Source: Rostratula benghalensis
Lineage: Eukaryota; Chordata; Aves; Charadriiformes; Rostratulidae
Assembly (NCBI GenBank): GCA_013399305.1
Contig: VXAI01000088.1
Location: 1,829,735 to 1,893,734 of the forward strand
Direction: 5' to 3'
DNA: 64,000 nt
Positions 12,740 to 25,432 of the stretch are shown piece by piece. Below the pieces are notes generated by a model. That model saw only the letters and a list, made by a program, of their open reading frames with translations, had not been told where the DNA came from and did not search any database. The first letter of the stretch is position 1. The number at the start of each line of letters is the position of its first letter. The translations under genes were made by a program, and so were the position numbers.

Positions 12740-13990
12740 GTACTGTGGGAACTACAGGCAGGTGAGTCTACTTTGGCATCTTGTAAGCTGTTAAGTCTGT
12801 AATTATGATCACTAAGTACCAGTATAAAGACAATCTGTTGGAAAAGAGCCAACATGACTTCTGTAAACGGCAGCCCTGCTTCACCTGATGGAGTTCTTAG
12901 TGGTGACAATATACATAGGGATAAAGGAAATACAGTGGAAACAGCACACCTGGATTTTCAGAAAGCATTGGATGAGGTTCCACTGGTGTCAGTTTGAGCC
13001 AATTCCACTGACTCCACTGCTGGAGTCAGTTTTATTCATCACTGACTTGGAGCAAACTATGAGCAGTGAAACTCTCCACTTTGAAGCTACTATGTTTTCT
13101 TGATCAACTGCCACTTTTATGATGAGCAGCTCCAGATGGACATATAAAATTGAAGGAATTGTCAAAAGGGTGACAGGTGGACCTCAGTATACACAAATGG
13201 AAGATACTGCATCTATGAATTAACCCTCAAACGTGCCTACATGATACTGAAGTTTTAAACAGCTGTTACAACTGCCAATAGAGATCTCAGAGTCATCATC
13301 ATCACTTTTCTAAAGTCATTGGCTCAAAATGCAAGGGTAGTTGAAAAAACCCATCGGAAGCTAAGCACTGAGAACAAGACATGGAGTATCATTTTACTCT
13401 GAAGTGACCGCACACCGTGTGCAGTTCAGGTCTCTGCATCATATGAAGATGTAGATCTGAAGAAAGTATAGTGAATGACAGTTTACATGGAAAAAGCAGA
13501 TATCATGGGAAAAGGAAATAGAAACATAAGATTTTTCAAGTTTGAAGCAAAAAGTCTGAGCGATATGAATGAACTTTGCATAAACATAGGCGAGAGGAAT
13601 ACAGTGCTGTTTATCCCATATACATAGGGAGCACTCACTGAAATTCACAGGAAGTCACTTAACATATGTAAAAGAAAGTATTTCTTTGCACAGTGGGCAG
13701 TGATCATCTGGAGCCTTCTAGAGGCAGACACGGGATTAACAGTTTCAAAATGGATTGGACAAATTCAGGCACAATAGGTCCATAGATGATACTAAAGAGA
13801 CTGACTGGGGAAGTACCTTCTAATATTCCTATAGGAACTGTGGACCTGGATGAGATATGAGAGGAACAAATGACAGAAATTGCCCAAATCTGCACACTCT
13901 CCTGAAATGGTGTTTGTTTTGCCAGAGACCTGATGAGGCAGCTAGACTGTAGAACTGCCTGACCCAATATAATATTCTGTTAATGTTCTT
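12740..13990 (+). mobile_element. Old, heavily diverged CR1/L3-like LINE relic
   Basis: Scattered frames match ordered landmarks of CR1-clade reverse transcriptase. GNYRQVSL (from NYRPISL) is near 12750. EKSQHDF is near 12840 and LDFQKALDEV (from LDFSKAFD) near 12950. An FITDLE-like segment is near 13040. The terminal part ends TGACCCAATATAATATTCT, typical of older CR1 3' ends rather than the young ATTCTATG type. Stops and frameshifts are everywhere. Placement in an old CR1 or L3 subfamily is by resemblance only. Confidence 0.7.
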
Positions 13991-15984
13991 AAGGAGTTAC
14001 CAAAAAAATAAAATAAAAAAGGTAGTGAAAATTAGCTAAGAATTCATTAAGTTATTCATTTAAATAGTCTATTTAAAAACAACTCCCTGAGAAAACACAC
14101 TGCATACATAATGAGTAAGTATATAATTTCAATTAAGAATAGAAACTAGACTTAAAGAAGCTACTATTTCAGAAGGCATCTCCTTTTAATATCATTTATA
14201 GGTTCTTTACTTAGTATTCTGAAGGAAACCTAATTACCCAATCATTTGTTATACAGTAAAAGAAAAGCAAAAACCACAACAAAAGGGCTTAGGTGATTAC
14301 CAATAAGAGAATTCTATTTCTAAGCTGAAAAAATAATAAATAATATCTCCTTTCCTGAAATTCCCCCAAAATAAACATGATTAATGACGCCACTATATAG
14401 CTGTGACTTTTTCATTTCAGCACCTTCCTTTTATAAATAAATGTTTGGATTTATTGTGGATAAAATCTCACCTTATTTACAAAATACCTAGACATTTGAA
14501 AATATATAGATTGACGAAGTAACTTTCATGTAGAACTATGTAAAGAGAGCTATTTACAAAATGCTGTAACAAAAGTGAAATTGGAAGTTACCTCTTTGTA
14601 ATACATAAATGAACGCAACTTTGTTTACAAATTCATCTTGATGTATTAGACTCTGATGGCTGAATAAGAACCAAGGAGACCCCACTGTATTGACAATGTC
14701 TGTATTAAGAAATTACAAATAAAGTTGCATACCACAAAATTACAGTGCAATTACCACAGCCCAGTTGCTTGATTAAATAAATTAGCAATACCACTAAACT
14801 ATGCTCTTATTTATCCATAATGACTTATCAAAAAATTACGTTATAAAAATTTAAACATCTCAGTTTAAATTCCCAATAATCCTTCTTTGTCCCATGCTCT
14901 CAGTGGCCATGCAGAAACTCACATGACCCTGGAAACTTCTTAATGTCTTTCTTGTCTAAATCTCCCTACGTAAAGTTTCTTGTGATTTCAAATCCTTTTG
15001 GCTTATCATGGACCAAAACATTGCAATGTTGGATGCTGCTCTGCTGATGTAACTGCAGGAGGATCCACAGGACAAGGGAACTTGTTTCTCACATTCTTGT
15101 CCTGTGCAGGAGCACCTAATTTCAGCAAAATTCACAACAAGGAGGAACGTGTACACGTAACTACAGTATCTCTTTAGCAGGCATGCCTTTGCATCTAACA
15201 ACACAAATAAGAATGAACTGCAGTTTGGAAAACAGAGCAGCTTGAGCTGAAGGTTTATTTCCTGATTTCAGGAGTTGTAAAGTTTAAGTGAACAAGGCTA
15301 ATATCATCTTATAAGAAAACAAAATTCCTTCCTTATCTGATTAAATTTGAAATCACACTACTCAAAGCCAGCCCCTGGTGTACTGGGAATTATAGGTCCT
15401 GGTTCTCACACTGTTTTCTGAAGGTGCTCCACCATGCATAAAATATGCCAATTACATCAGAGACCAGAATCTGCTTTTCCTCAGCCCACTCCCTTGGTCA
15501 CAGAACAGCATAGTGACATCTCCTGTTTCCCAAGAGAAAACACTCTTCTACATTCCACCCTTTTTTGGGCAGGTGCAATTTTTGCTGTTCACAAAAAGTC
15601 AAACTTTTCCTCAGTTTTTCACACTGGCTTACTTATACCACTCCCTACCCAGTGACCTGTCTTGATTAATTCCTTGGGGTCTGCTTCTCTTTGCACTTTT
15701 CAGACAAGGTGACACAGATGTCACTAGGCTAGGTGGTGACTAACAATTAGGCTTTCTATATTGAATCAAACTCCACTTTTAAAGTATACTAACCTGTCTG
15801 ATATTAGGAATCTCCATCACTAAATACTGGTAATGGACAGCTTCAAAAGTTTACATCTTCAAATCAATGTGCAATTAATGCTAGAGAAATTTAATGTCTT
15901 AGGTGAAGGGGTCAAACACACTACACTTTATTAATAATTTATATTTAAATTCCAGTAGTTATATTTGTAGGTCTAAATCTAAAG
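13991..15984. other. Intronic sequence, nothing recognised
   Basis: AT-rich at first, becoming more mixed after about 14880. No splice-bordered open frame stands out. Confidence 0.65.
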
Positions 15985-16412
15985 CACAGCTTTTAAGGGG
16001 CATCATGTAACTTGTGCCCCATCTTGCTTGCAGAGAACTCAATGGAAGACCCACCACCACCTTCAGAAGAGAGGAGAAGAGGCTGAACGGATTCCACCAT
16101 GTGCTTTGGCAAAGCAATTCAGTTCTTGAGGATTTTCCACTGGGCATTTTTTATCGAGGAAAAACCTGCCTAAAAGTGAACACTAAGTGAACAAAACCCA
16201 GTACTCACTCAAATTTGTGCCTGATGGAAAATCAAAAGGTACTGAGGACAAAATTGTATACAGACCAAGAGGTAAGAAAAAGAAGAAGAGGTTTCAGGAA
16301 TCACAGCATAGTTACTATACAGGTGTTTTACTGCTATCCAGAAGAGAAAGAACACTTTTTAGAAACAATGAATAAAAACACATCCAGTATAAGGATTTCC
16401 TTTCAAAGTTAA
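15985..16412 (+). other. Unassigned stretch with a nearly continuous plus-strand frame
   Basis: One plus-strand frame runs from about 16007 to 16412 with a single TGA at 16186-16188, and an in-frame TAA lies just upstream of 16007. It includes the segment FRREEKRLNGFHHVLW and a basic RKRRRG run. TTGCAG at 16027-16032 resembles a splice acceptor and AGAGGTAAGA at 16268-16277 a donor. No family is recognised. The other frames are also partly open, so this is at most a candidate decayed exon or retrocopy. Confidence 0.2.
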
Positions 16413-19400
16413 AAGAATACTGGGGAATATTTTTTCCAAGCAATTTTTTCCCTCCAATTTTGGTTGAAATAGCTACAACATGGGCACTTTTTATGCAACA
16501 TCTAGGATGAAATTTCAAAACATGGCTAGAAATGAATTGCATGAAAATAGGAACAGAGTAATTACAAAATTAGGTTTTAGCAATAAGATTGTAAATAGGA
16601 ATTGATATTATTAGAATAATAATTGATACAATTTTACTAACTGCACTCTGAAACTGATCTGCAGTGAGTGTGTTCAATGTCCACTATCGACTGCACAGAT
16701 TTACCAACAAAGGGAAAATCATATTTATGTGTGAGCTCCACCAAACAAATTTTGCTGTACCAGTAATGGATATTATCCTGTCCATCAGTTTCAAAGGGTG
16801 AAAGTTTTCTGTGTTAGCTTCCTGGCAAAATTACATTTAGCATTACAGCTAGAAAGCAATCACTCATACAAAGGAAAAGGAGTTGAATTAAGAGAGCTTC
16901 CATCAGCTTTTCTTGACAAAGTACTTTATGATAGTTGTGAATTTATAAAGTTTTAACTCTACTTCCTTTCAAAAACTCATTCCCACCCTTCTGACTTCCA
17001 GTTTATGTACAGAGCAGAAGGACATGAAGCCTTGATCTCCCGGTGTTGCAGTGCCACAGAATTTTTCATATCCGTTCATCTCCTCATTTATTTTGAAGCA
17101 CTGACAGCTCTGAGTACCTAACACTGTGGCTGCTGATCCTCCAAGCTGCCAGGGTGCATCCACAAGGGATAGCTCTCAGTCTGATGGCCACTGTCCCTGC
17201 AACTGCCAGCAGCCACCAAGGATGCCACGTGCCTCTGATCTGACAGGCAGTGAATGACTGCCATTCCTGCCCTGAGCCCCGAGGACGCTAGAAAGCAAAC
17301 TAAGTTGTGATAAATGACAGGCTGCTTTTCCTTTTAACACAACAAGCAATAAGATGCTGGAGACATTCTGAATCTCTGGGAAGTCCTCGGATTCATCTAA
17401 TGGAATGCACTAAATGAGCATGATGGTGGTCAGGGACTAAAATAGATGTAATCTACTAGTACTGCTCATTCCTCTCCTACATATCTTACACATCACTGCA
17501 CCCATGACTGGAACAGGCGCTTTGCTGGACTCTCCGTCTGTCCAAAGCAGCAGGAGCTGTAAATTTTACCTCAGCAGGAAGTTGATCACTGAACATATTA
17601 CATTTCCTTCTCCTTCTGAAAACTGTGGGTGGGATCTGTGCCAAGCCTGGAGATTTTAGTTGATCTGGGGCTCATGTAACCGTGTTTTGTTCTATTTTCT
17701 CTTTAGTTCACACGGATTTTTATCTTTCACACCTTGGCTTGAATTCTGAGCCCACACGAATCTCCAAAATCTGAATCAAGTTTCAAACCTCCAACTTTTG
17801 CAAGGCTTATGACATATTGGCCCTTATTGCTACTCTGCTTGGTCTGTTACTACTGCAAGTCTCAAGGTAGTTTCATTATGAGGAGTTTATATGGCTCTAA
17901 AAATGATTTTCCTCTCATTGCTCATTCCTGTGTCCACCAAATGGTAGGAGCAGACTAGACGAGTCTGACTCAGATAGTCAGCCACTCTCCACATCTAATC
18001 TATTTTGAAATAAATGGCCTATATCTTTTGAATACTAAGCTTTGAAATAAGGTATTTTCCAATTGGACTAGTGTCTGAAAGAGGAAAAATGGTTGTGTGA
18101 CTTGGCTATTGGGAACTTTGTTGAGCCTGCTGCAGCTGTAAATTGTTCTTTCTATATATTTATAATCATTAGTGATTTTATTGAATTTGTTTTTCCATAC
18201 TTTAAGGGGGGGTTTTTTTTGGTCATAATAAGTGGTGATTTGTTTTCAGCTTGCTTCTACTGGCCACAGCCTGGCTTTTATTTCTTTCATACTGCCAATT
18301 CCTTACCTGCAAATTATTTTTCATTTCTGTGAGGACATAAAAAAAGAATGTGTGCTATTGACCAGATGAGGAAATTAAGAACTATAGAGGCTACTTTGAG
18401 AATAACTGTGTTGTAATTTTTCTTTTAAGGCATAGAAATGCTGAAATATGCATTGTCATAGGCTCTGCCATACATAAAAATGGACATAAAAGTCCTTCCA
18501 GCACAGGAACAGTGAATTGCATTTATAAGATTAGTATTTTTTCTCCTCTACTTTGTGTGAATGTCTATGATTCTATGTTACTGAAAAGTCAGGGTTGTAT
18601 TCTACCCTCAGCAGGAAAAACAGACAGGTGGAAGGTAAGTAGAACGATCCCTGACCCAAAAGCAATCTTCCTGGTCTTTACTGAGAGTAATTGAGTCAAG
18701 AATGAGGGACAATGTCTGAGCATCTCAACAGATTTAAGTATGAAAATGTGGCAAGAAAGTCACCACAACAAAGAGGTTCAAGCTAAAATGAGGTGTTACT
18801 AAGTCAAGTTATAGACGCCTGAAAATAAGGTTGAGTTTATATTGCAGTTTTTGATGCAACCCAAAAGCTACTATTGCACAAGATGACTCGTGTAGTAGGG
18901 AGGGGGGCAAAGGTGTAAAATATGCCTGTTGAGCCCTAAGGGCTTGTCTGAATGTTTTACAATGAGTTTCTGTCAGGTGTCTGAGTAAAGATTGTATCCT
19001 CTACTGCCTAATCAAAGTGAGATATTGAGAACTGAATTTTCAAAGGGCTGACACTGCTGTACAGTACAACTGAAGCAAGATGAAAATATACCCGAAGGCA
19101 CAGGGCTGAGGACTTTGTTTCAACATCAAACACTGACAGATCAGTCTCATTTTCCTACTGTACTGAAAAGAAGCACTGCAGTTCTGATCTGTTCAGCCTA
19201 ATTTTGCACCTTTGTACCTTACACAGGATGCCTGGACAAAGCAGGTCTGCAGTGGAAAGACCAGAGTGTGCTTTGTTGCTTGAAGACTCAATATTAGAAG
19301 CGTTACAGTTTGATTAATATTTCTCACTAAGTCATTGAAATGCCCGGGAGAACATTTCAATTTTAACAATGGTCTGTCACTTCTATAACATTTTCTGCTT

Positions 19401-22400
19401 CTTTGCACTTCATACACTAGGCAGAAATGCTAGCCAGACAATGTTCCTAGAACAGCGTAGCCTCAGCAAACCTCATTAATTTTAGCAAGAGATTCAAGAT
19501 ACAACACAAATATAGAAATTGTGTCTGTCCATGGTTAGCTGAAATAGTTAAAAATGCTTATAAAGCACTTATAAATTGAGCCTTTCTTTTAATATTTACT
19601 TAACCTCTTTCTGAAAAGATATCAACACAGAACATTGATGTCTTGAACTCTAGAGCAATTTCAAGAACACAAAAGAAAAATCATGTTTGGCCAGTCTTGC
19701 TTTGCAGAAATTTGCTACTTTTTATATACAACCAGCATGTCAGGTCATAAAACTGATGGATATCCAAAATAATCAAGAATAGTCTTAACACCAAACTTTA
19801 TATTGGATTATTCAAAGAATTTGACAAACTGATCGTTTGAGCTCTGGGGAAAGTTAGGTTCTCCTAAATCTTGTTCAAAGAGTACTGCAAATAGTAATCA
19901 GTAATTTAGGGAACTCAGGTCCATGTTGACTCCTGTCAAGAAACGTGTTCCCCAGTGTTTCACTACAAGCCTTAAGGTACAACACAGTGACAACTGGAGG
20001 TGCATTAAAAATCTCATGCATTAAAGTATCGGTTCCCCTGCAGGTAATATGGAAGTTATGTATGGCTGTAATGGGATCATGCTTGCTGCTCAACAACAGT
20101 CCAGTGCTTAACAGTTTAATTTTAAGAGGGCATCTTCATGAGCTGAATTCACCAGAAAGCCTGTTACCAGGTTCATTAACTTAAGAACATGTTTAATTTT
20201 GGATTCTTATCTGTAATTTAAAAATGCAGGGTTCTTAGAAGACAAATTTTAGCCAGCCTTAAACTTCCCCCAGAAAACACAACTTTTAACTGTTGCATGA
20301 GTTGTTTTATTTTGCCTGTGCACTTGTTATGCCCTTATTGTACGACGTTTGTTTTGCGTCAGCTTTTTCTAAAGCTAATCATGGAGGCTTTCTGAACCCT
20401 GAATGCTGCTGAGCTGGGGCTGGTAATAGCTGGAGCTGGGGAAGACAGAGATACCCAGGGCTCACTGAAGACTAATCATCAAGTAGAGGAATTCAAAGCA
20501 CATGAAACTGAAGACAGAAAGTGCCAGCAGTTGAGGACACTGCCTTGAAAACACACTTATAGCTAGATACACAAAGCACCAAAAAACCCAATATAGTCTT
20601 TAAAAAAAATACTGTGAAAGAGCTTACTTCTCCTGTGCAACAATCAGGCAAGTTACAGATGTCCTGTAGTCCTGGGAACAATTTGGATGGAAAGTAAATT
20701 CTAAAATCACAGCACATCAGAACATTTTGGATGACACCATCTAACCCGGGAGTATAAGACTGCATGAAAAAAGAAGTCTTGAAAGTCTCTATTTGTCTAG
20801 ATCTGACAGATCTTTAGGTAATTTTTAACTGAAAATGACACTGAAAGAAGGGGTATTTTTATTTAAATAAAAAAGTGCCACTTTGATTTCCCCAGAGAGC
20901 AAGGCAGAAGACAACCAAGTGCAGTATAAACACATTAGTGTACTAAAACATAACGTACAGGAAACAAATTAAAAAAACATGAAAGTACACTGCTTAGCAG
21001 AATTTCTGACATGCAATACAAACCAAATTGGTGCACTTGCTCTGAATGCAGTCCTCCTACATATGGGAATGTTGAACACATAATAAAGGAAGTGAAGTGG
21101 TTGTAGCATATGTAAAAATATATTTATGGTGACTAATTTGTTCTATATCTTTAAAGAAAATCATGAGACATTAATGACAGCAACTCCTGGCAATCATCGA
21201 AATACAGCTGCAAATTACACCATGGTGAAATTGTAAGATGTCCAGTGTATTGTGCAACCTGCTGCATTTAAAAAAAAAAAAAATAAAAAAAAATTAATCA
21301 AAAATTACCTGTGGAACCACACAAATTATTGCAGAGTCCATATTGCTCATAGGAGATTTTAACCATACAGATTCATCCTGAATAATACAAACAGTCTGAC
21401 ACTGATGCAAGTGGCCTCATGTTACCAGCAAGAGATTTTTGTGACCCAGAAAGTAAAAAATTCAACACCAGGAGAATCTGTCTTGGCAGAAGCACGTATT
21501 TATAGAGAATCCAAGATTATGGAAAGTTGTAATGGAAGTAATCATAATTGATAGCTTGAATTCACCACAGAAGCAGAAACAGGTTCAGCAAGTGCAAAAA
21601 CAGAAGGAGATGAGGCTGCATGACAGAAATGCCGAGGCCTCAAGAAGTCTGGAACTCATATAGTCTAGCTTTTGCTTTCAGAGGATGGGAAGAGGTGCTC
21701 ACTTTCCATTCTGTGTTTACTAAACATCTGCAGGCAAATTTTGTAAATACGAGATGCTCAGTGAAATATCTCTTAACAGATTGATAAGCTTATTCCAGAT
21801 CAATTCCATATATTATGAAGCTGTCAGTGCTTTTGCACTCCACATTACTTTGACCTTATCCTGTGCTTTCCAGCAATGAGAAGCATCTGGTTTAAGTATG
21901 GCTTATGCCTGAATGGCTAAAAATAGCAGTAGTTAATATGAAAAAAAAAGAAGAGTGGATTTAAGGATCTCCAGAAAAAAAAACAAACCAAGAGGCCAAT
22001 GCTCCAGATAATAAGGACATGCAAATAAACCAGAAGGCCCTGAAGGAGCAGAAGCATTGTTGGGGTGTGAAGCACCTCAGCTGACAGGAGATCACCTCCA
22101 TCTTTTCTGAGAGCTTTACTTCATGGATGAGCCTTTAGAAAGCAACTCCACGCCTCAGCCTTGCCAGAAGGAGACTCATAAGATCATCAAGATGCTCCAA
22201 ATATGGTTCCAAGCTCATTATCCATTTTAGTGCTATTTTAGTACTCAGTTCCAGACAAGCCTTTCTCCCTTACTCCAGCTGCACTCTGTATTGGCAGAGG
22301 CTCTTGAGACTAGTCAGAAGGATTTTGGGTGGGTGTCTCACAAGGCTCACAGGACCTGGGTGTAATATAACAGTTGTCTCACACATGGAAAGTGCTACAC

Positions 22401-22410
22401 ATGAGACAAA
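16413..22410. other. Intronic sequence, mostly unique-looking
   Basis: A more GC-rich patch lies at about 17000-17300, a G7T8 run at 18206-18220 and an A-rich tract near 21280. None is linked to a recognisable gene or mobile element. Confidence 0.65.
21270..21293 (+). repeat. A-rich tract (A14-T-A9)
   Basis: There is a long A run broken by one T. The sequence upstream shows no recognisable retrocopy. Confidence 0.9.
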
Positions 22411-22419
22411 ATGGAAGGG

Positions 22420-22906
22420 AATTATTTAGGACTAATTATTTAGGAGATTACCTAAGAGAAATTAATTATGGTGGGATTAAACAGGAATAAAAAAAAAATA
22501 GAAGAAACTTAATTGGAGCATTAGGAAAAAACATCTGACATAAAGTACTTCAAGCTGTGAGTAACATGCCAAGTCACTATTACAAAGCAATGGTATTTGG
22601 GATATACCAATTTAGATATATTATAATACAATGCATCCTGGAGAACAAGTTTGTAATGACAGGAGAATCAACTGTGTGACATATTTTTGCTTTTTTTTTT
22701 TTTTTCTTCCCCTTGATCTGGGATATTTTACCTGTTCTGTGATGTGGATTAGCAATCTTTGAGCTCTGTAAGGTAATTCTGAGACAGCAATCAGTAATTT
22801 ACATAATTAGTGTAGCAGTATTTAATTACATGATTATTGTAAATAAGTGTAAAACTCTAATGGTGTAATTGGAATGTGTAATTACTACTTGTAATTACAT
22901 AATTAG
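22420..22906. promoter_or_regulatory. TAATT-rich cluster resembling clustered homeodomain core sites
   Basis: Between 22772 and 22906 TAATT occurs about eight times, mostly as GTAATT or ATAATT. Two near-identical phrases, GTAATTTACATAATTAG (22794-22810) and GTAATTACATAATTAG (22891-22906), lie 97 bp apart. Upstream, AATTATTTAGGA is repeated at 22420-22431 and 22434-22445 and is followed by AATTAATTA. Homeodomain proteins bind TAATT cores. AT-rich intron can produce such runs by chance, so function is not shown. Confidence 0.3.
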
Positions 22907-23256
22907 GTACGTTGACATATAATGAAACTTCTTACCACAAAAAAAAAAAAAGATACTTACAAGCCCAACTATAGGAACCAGTACAGTTACCATTTTAATG
23001 CTAGCTGTGCTAAAGGTACAAATCTCAAAAGTATGCTAAAAGCTTGTGAATTGTGACATAACATTAGAAGAAATGCATTGGGGCTTTTCTGAACAGGGAC
23101 AGTTCAGTGATTACAGTCAATACAAACATTATTCCCACCCTTAATTATCTGTTATTTATTGATCACTCTTCACATGTTTCATTGAATATCATGAGTATAA
23201 AGAGTGGCATAATGAAAATATTCAAATATCTACATTGTGTACTATTTTCCACTTAC

Positions 23257-23300
23257 TGATTTAAGTAATATATAACTTTGATTTAAGTAATATATAACTT
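23257..23300 (+). repeat. 22-bp tandem duplication (two identical units)
   Basis: The unit TGATTTAAGTAATATATAAC plus TT occurs twice head to tail, at 23257-23278 and 23279-23300, with no mismatch. Identity implies a recent slippage or duplication event, and the copy number may vary between individuals. Confidence 0.95.
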
Positions 23301-25062
23301 TTGTCTTCAAAGCACCTCTAATTTTACACTCCTCCTGTGATACCATCCTGCAGACGCTCCATGTGTGGGTCCTCACCCAAAGGAAATAGAGAACGGAAGA
23401 TTTTTAACACTGCACTCTAGTGCTGCATTGCCGCGCCTCCCACTTACCACACACTTTGCGGCTGACAAATTAACAGCTACTGCAAAGCATTCATTGTCCT
23501 TGATCTCTAAACCGAAGCAATTTGATTGTTGTACAGACCCTTATAATAATTATAAAAAAATCTTCAACACTGAACAGAATTACCCTTCCAAATTCCTCAG
23601 TGTTCTTCCCTGTGGGCTGGATGGTGGAGTCTTGGGCCACAGCTGTGAGTATTTATCTACAGAAGCATCTCTGGAACATCATTGGAATAGCTGATTTGAC
23701 TTACCAGTGCACATCCCCCAAGCATGACCCAGAAAGACAGACTGTGGACAGCATATATTGCAATTCAGTAATTGACATTAGCAGAATTATTTCACTGGAA
23801 ATGAAATTATGTACCGTAAATTTATGGGGTTTTGTACACATATACCTTTTGTTACATGCTTTCCAAAACAGAGATTTTTTTTTGTGAATATATATGCATA
23901 AACATATAAAAAAACACAGTACAACATGTAATACATACAACTTCACACACACAATGTATTTATGTATAATTACATTTATAAAAAGAAAAAGACATAAAAT
24001 AGCAGATGAAGATCCAGAAAATGCAAAGATCACTTCAATAGCTCTGCCTACCCCATTTCTAGCAAACCAGATTAGTCTTATGTGATCTATTATCTGAGCA
24101 ACGTTCATGATGCAGCCAAAAAAACAGAAGGAATGAATTCTGAAGAGATGATTGAGATTCCTGTTAGAATTCCAAATGGTAATTCAATTGCACCTTAGAA
24201 GGAAATACATGAAGTGTTTCACCAGCAACTTTCACAGAAAACTTTAATAGATGTTCGTTTTTCACAATTTCTTTACACTAACCATATAGGCCTGTAAAAT
24301 TTCTCAAAGCAAACATAATCTTTGATTTATCTCGAGAATTACATTGGACACCTCAGATCTTTGGCGTGTTGCATAAATAATTCTGGGAATTTACTGAGGC
24401 TACTTGAAAAGATTCTCAGCCTGTCATTTGTGGTTCTTGGTCCATGTTGTTTTCCTCTCCTTTCTTCCTCCCCATGCGCACACAATGAGAAATGAACCCT
24501 ACTCATTAACTATGTTATGGTTTCATTTATTTAGAATTCAACTTGTTATACTTTTTATTTTACTTTTCCTGCTACATGTAGCAGATCTTCCCTGAACTAC
24601 AAATCTCATTTCTTGGATGTGGATAACTCCAGTATTTCAGGTATTTTGAATGTGATATCTAATAACACAAATACCTTCCTTTTTTTCTTTAACGTACCAG
24701 GCTTGATATATCTTGGGAATACATTAGCTTTTTCCGCAACACCATCATATTAACATCCTTTGACTAAAGCATATAAGCTTTGTTCTGTGCAGTAGTTCAA
24801 CTCCAGAAGCCTCTGGCATCTGCTATAGCTATTAACTTAAGGTATATTGCATTTTGTACCCTAGCAGTATATTCTTTTTTTTAGTTTCTTGGTATTCAAG
24901 ATTACATAGCCTTTTGCCCTTTTTGCTCTTACACTTGTGGACATCTTCTAAGTATTACTGTAGAAGACAGAATACTTAGTGAGATGAACCCATAGCCTGA
25001 ATCAGTTTTTGCATTTTTCTACTTTGCAGTATTTACTTCTTCATATTTGGAGTTAGGTAATA

Positions 25063-25083
25063 ATTTTGCATTTTGCATTTTGC
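25063..25083 (+). repeat. 7-bp tandem repeat (ATTTTGC)3
   Basis: Three perfect units of ATTTTGC lie about 200 bp on the intron side of the EGF3 donor. Confidence 0.9.
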
Positions 25084-25278
25084 AAATGCTTTCATCATAT
25101 CAGGTGCTTTACTTGAATGCATGACAGATTTTCTTTCTTAAATTTTCTTCATTTTAAAAAGAGTAAGATGGCTACTATGGGTATTATGTATTTGTAAACT
25201 AGAGTAACATTATAGTACAGCTGTTTCTGCAAATAAAATATTTATTTTATTTTGAAAAATAGAGGTGAAAATATGCAA

Positions 25279-25287
25279 CACTTACTC
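25279..25287 (-). promoter_or_regulatory. EDIL3: 5' splice site (donor) after the EDIL3 EGF3 exon
   Basis: The minus strand reads ACAGA|GTAAGTG, a near-perfect U1 match, with GT at 25285-25284. Cutting here leaves the exon in phase 1, as expected for the EGF-to-discoidin junction of EDIL3. Confidence 0.9.
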
Positions 25288-25399
25288 TGTTGGCAGTTTC
25301 TTCCCATAAATTCTCCTGGACATTCACAGGAATAGTTGGCAACGAGATCTGTACAGATACCACCATTCTTGCAGGGTTCAGCCTCACATTCATTTACAT
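25286..25399 (-). CDS. EDIL3: EDIL3 internal exon encoding calcium-binding EGF-like domain 3
   Basis: This exon encodes the third EGF repeat of EDIL3. It is 114 nt (38 codons), phase 1-1. Its first bases (AT) complete the split codon from the EGF2 exon, giving N-V-N-E-C, which matches the D/N-x-D/N-E calcium-binding EGF signature. Six cysteines follow in [23 protein letters not shown]...-C spacing. The stretch [12 protein letters not shown] fits the Asp/Asn beta-hydroxylation consensus and includes an N-Y-S glycosylation sequon (Asn140 in human numbering, from memory). In the family this repeat holds the RGD-bearing EGF2 rigidly against the discoidin domains. The last base (A) begins a codon finished by the discoidin-1 exon, which is outside the window. 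Reading upstream of 25399 gives an apparent Met and more residues, but that is intron ending in a polypyrimidine tract and CAG. The residue before the exon end is Gln where I recall Tyr in human EDIL3. Identity is very secure. Confidence 0.97.
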
Positions 25400-25432
25400 C
25401 TGCAGGAAGAACACAAGATAATGTCAGGTTTA
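25400..25432 (-). promoter_or_regulatory. EDIL3: 3' splice site and probable branch point for the EDIL3 EGF3 exon
   Basis: Read on the minus strand, the intron ends in a pyrimidine-rich run and TTCCTGCAG, with AG at 25401-25400. A CTGAC pentamer about 24 nt upstream of the AG matches the vertebrate branch-point consensus and is well placed. This fixes the exon start and excludes the apparent upstream Met codon. Confidence 0.88.

Larger units (their letters stand above)
22907..25278. other. Intronic sequence flanking the EGF3 exon
   Basis: It holds the identical 22-bp tandem pair at 23.26 kb and the (ATTTTGC)3 run. Overlapping open frames at 23365-24108 on both strands (up to 135 codons) look like chance: they are antisense to one another and have no shared domain. 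Confidence 0.65.
1..25285 (-). other. EDIL3: Part of the EDIL3 intron following the EGF3 exon (continues beyond the window)
   Basis: The next coding exon of EDIL3 should start the first discoidin (F5/8C) domain. No sequence of that kind was recognised between 1 and 25285 on the minus strand, so this is taken as intron running off the left edge. It contains two LINE relics, a diverged local duplication and a TAATT-rich cluster. Confidence 0.8.

Noticed and set aside
17000..17300. GC-richer patch considered as an exon or CpG island
   Set aside because: Few CpG dinucleotides, no long open frame with splice borders, and no recognisable protein text.
23365..24108. Overlapping 109-, 121- and 135-codon open frames on both strands
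   Set aside because: They overlap antisense and in different frames and lie in AT-rich sequence. None has a recognisable motif or a coherent exon structure.
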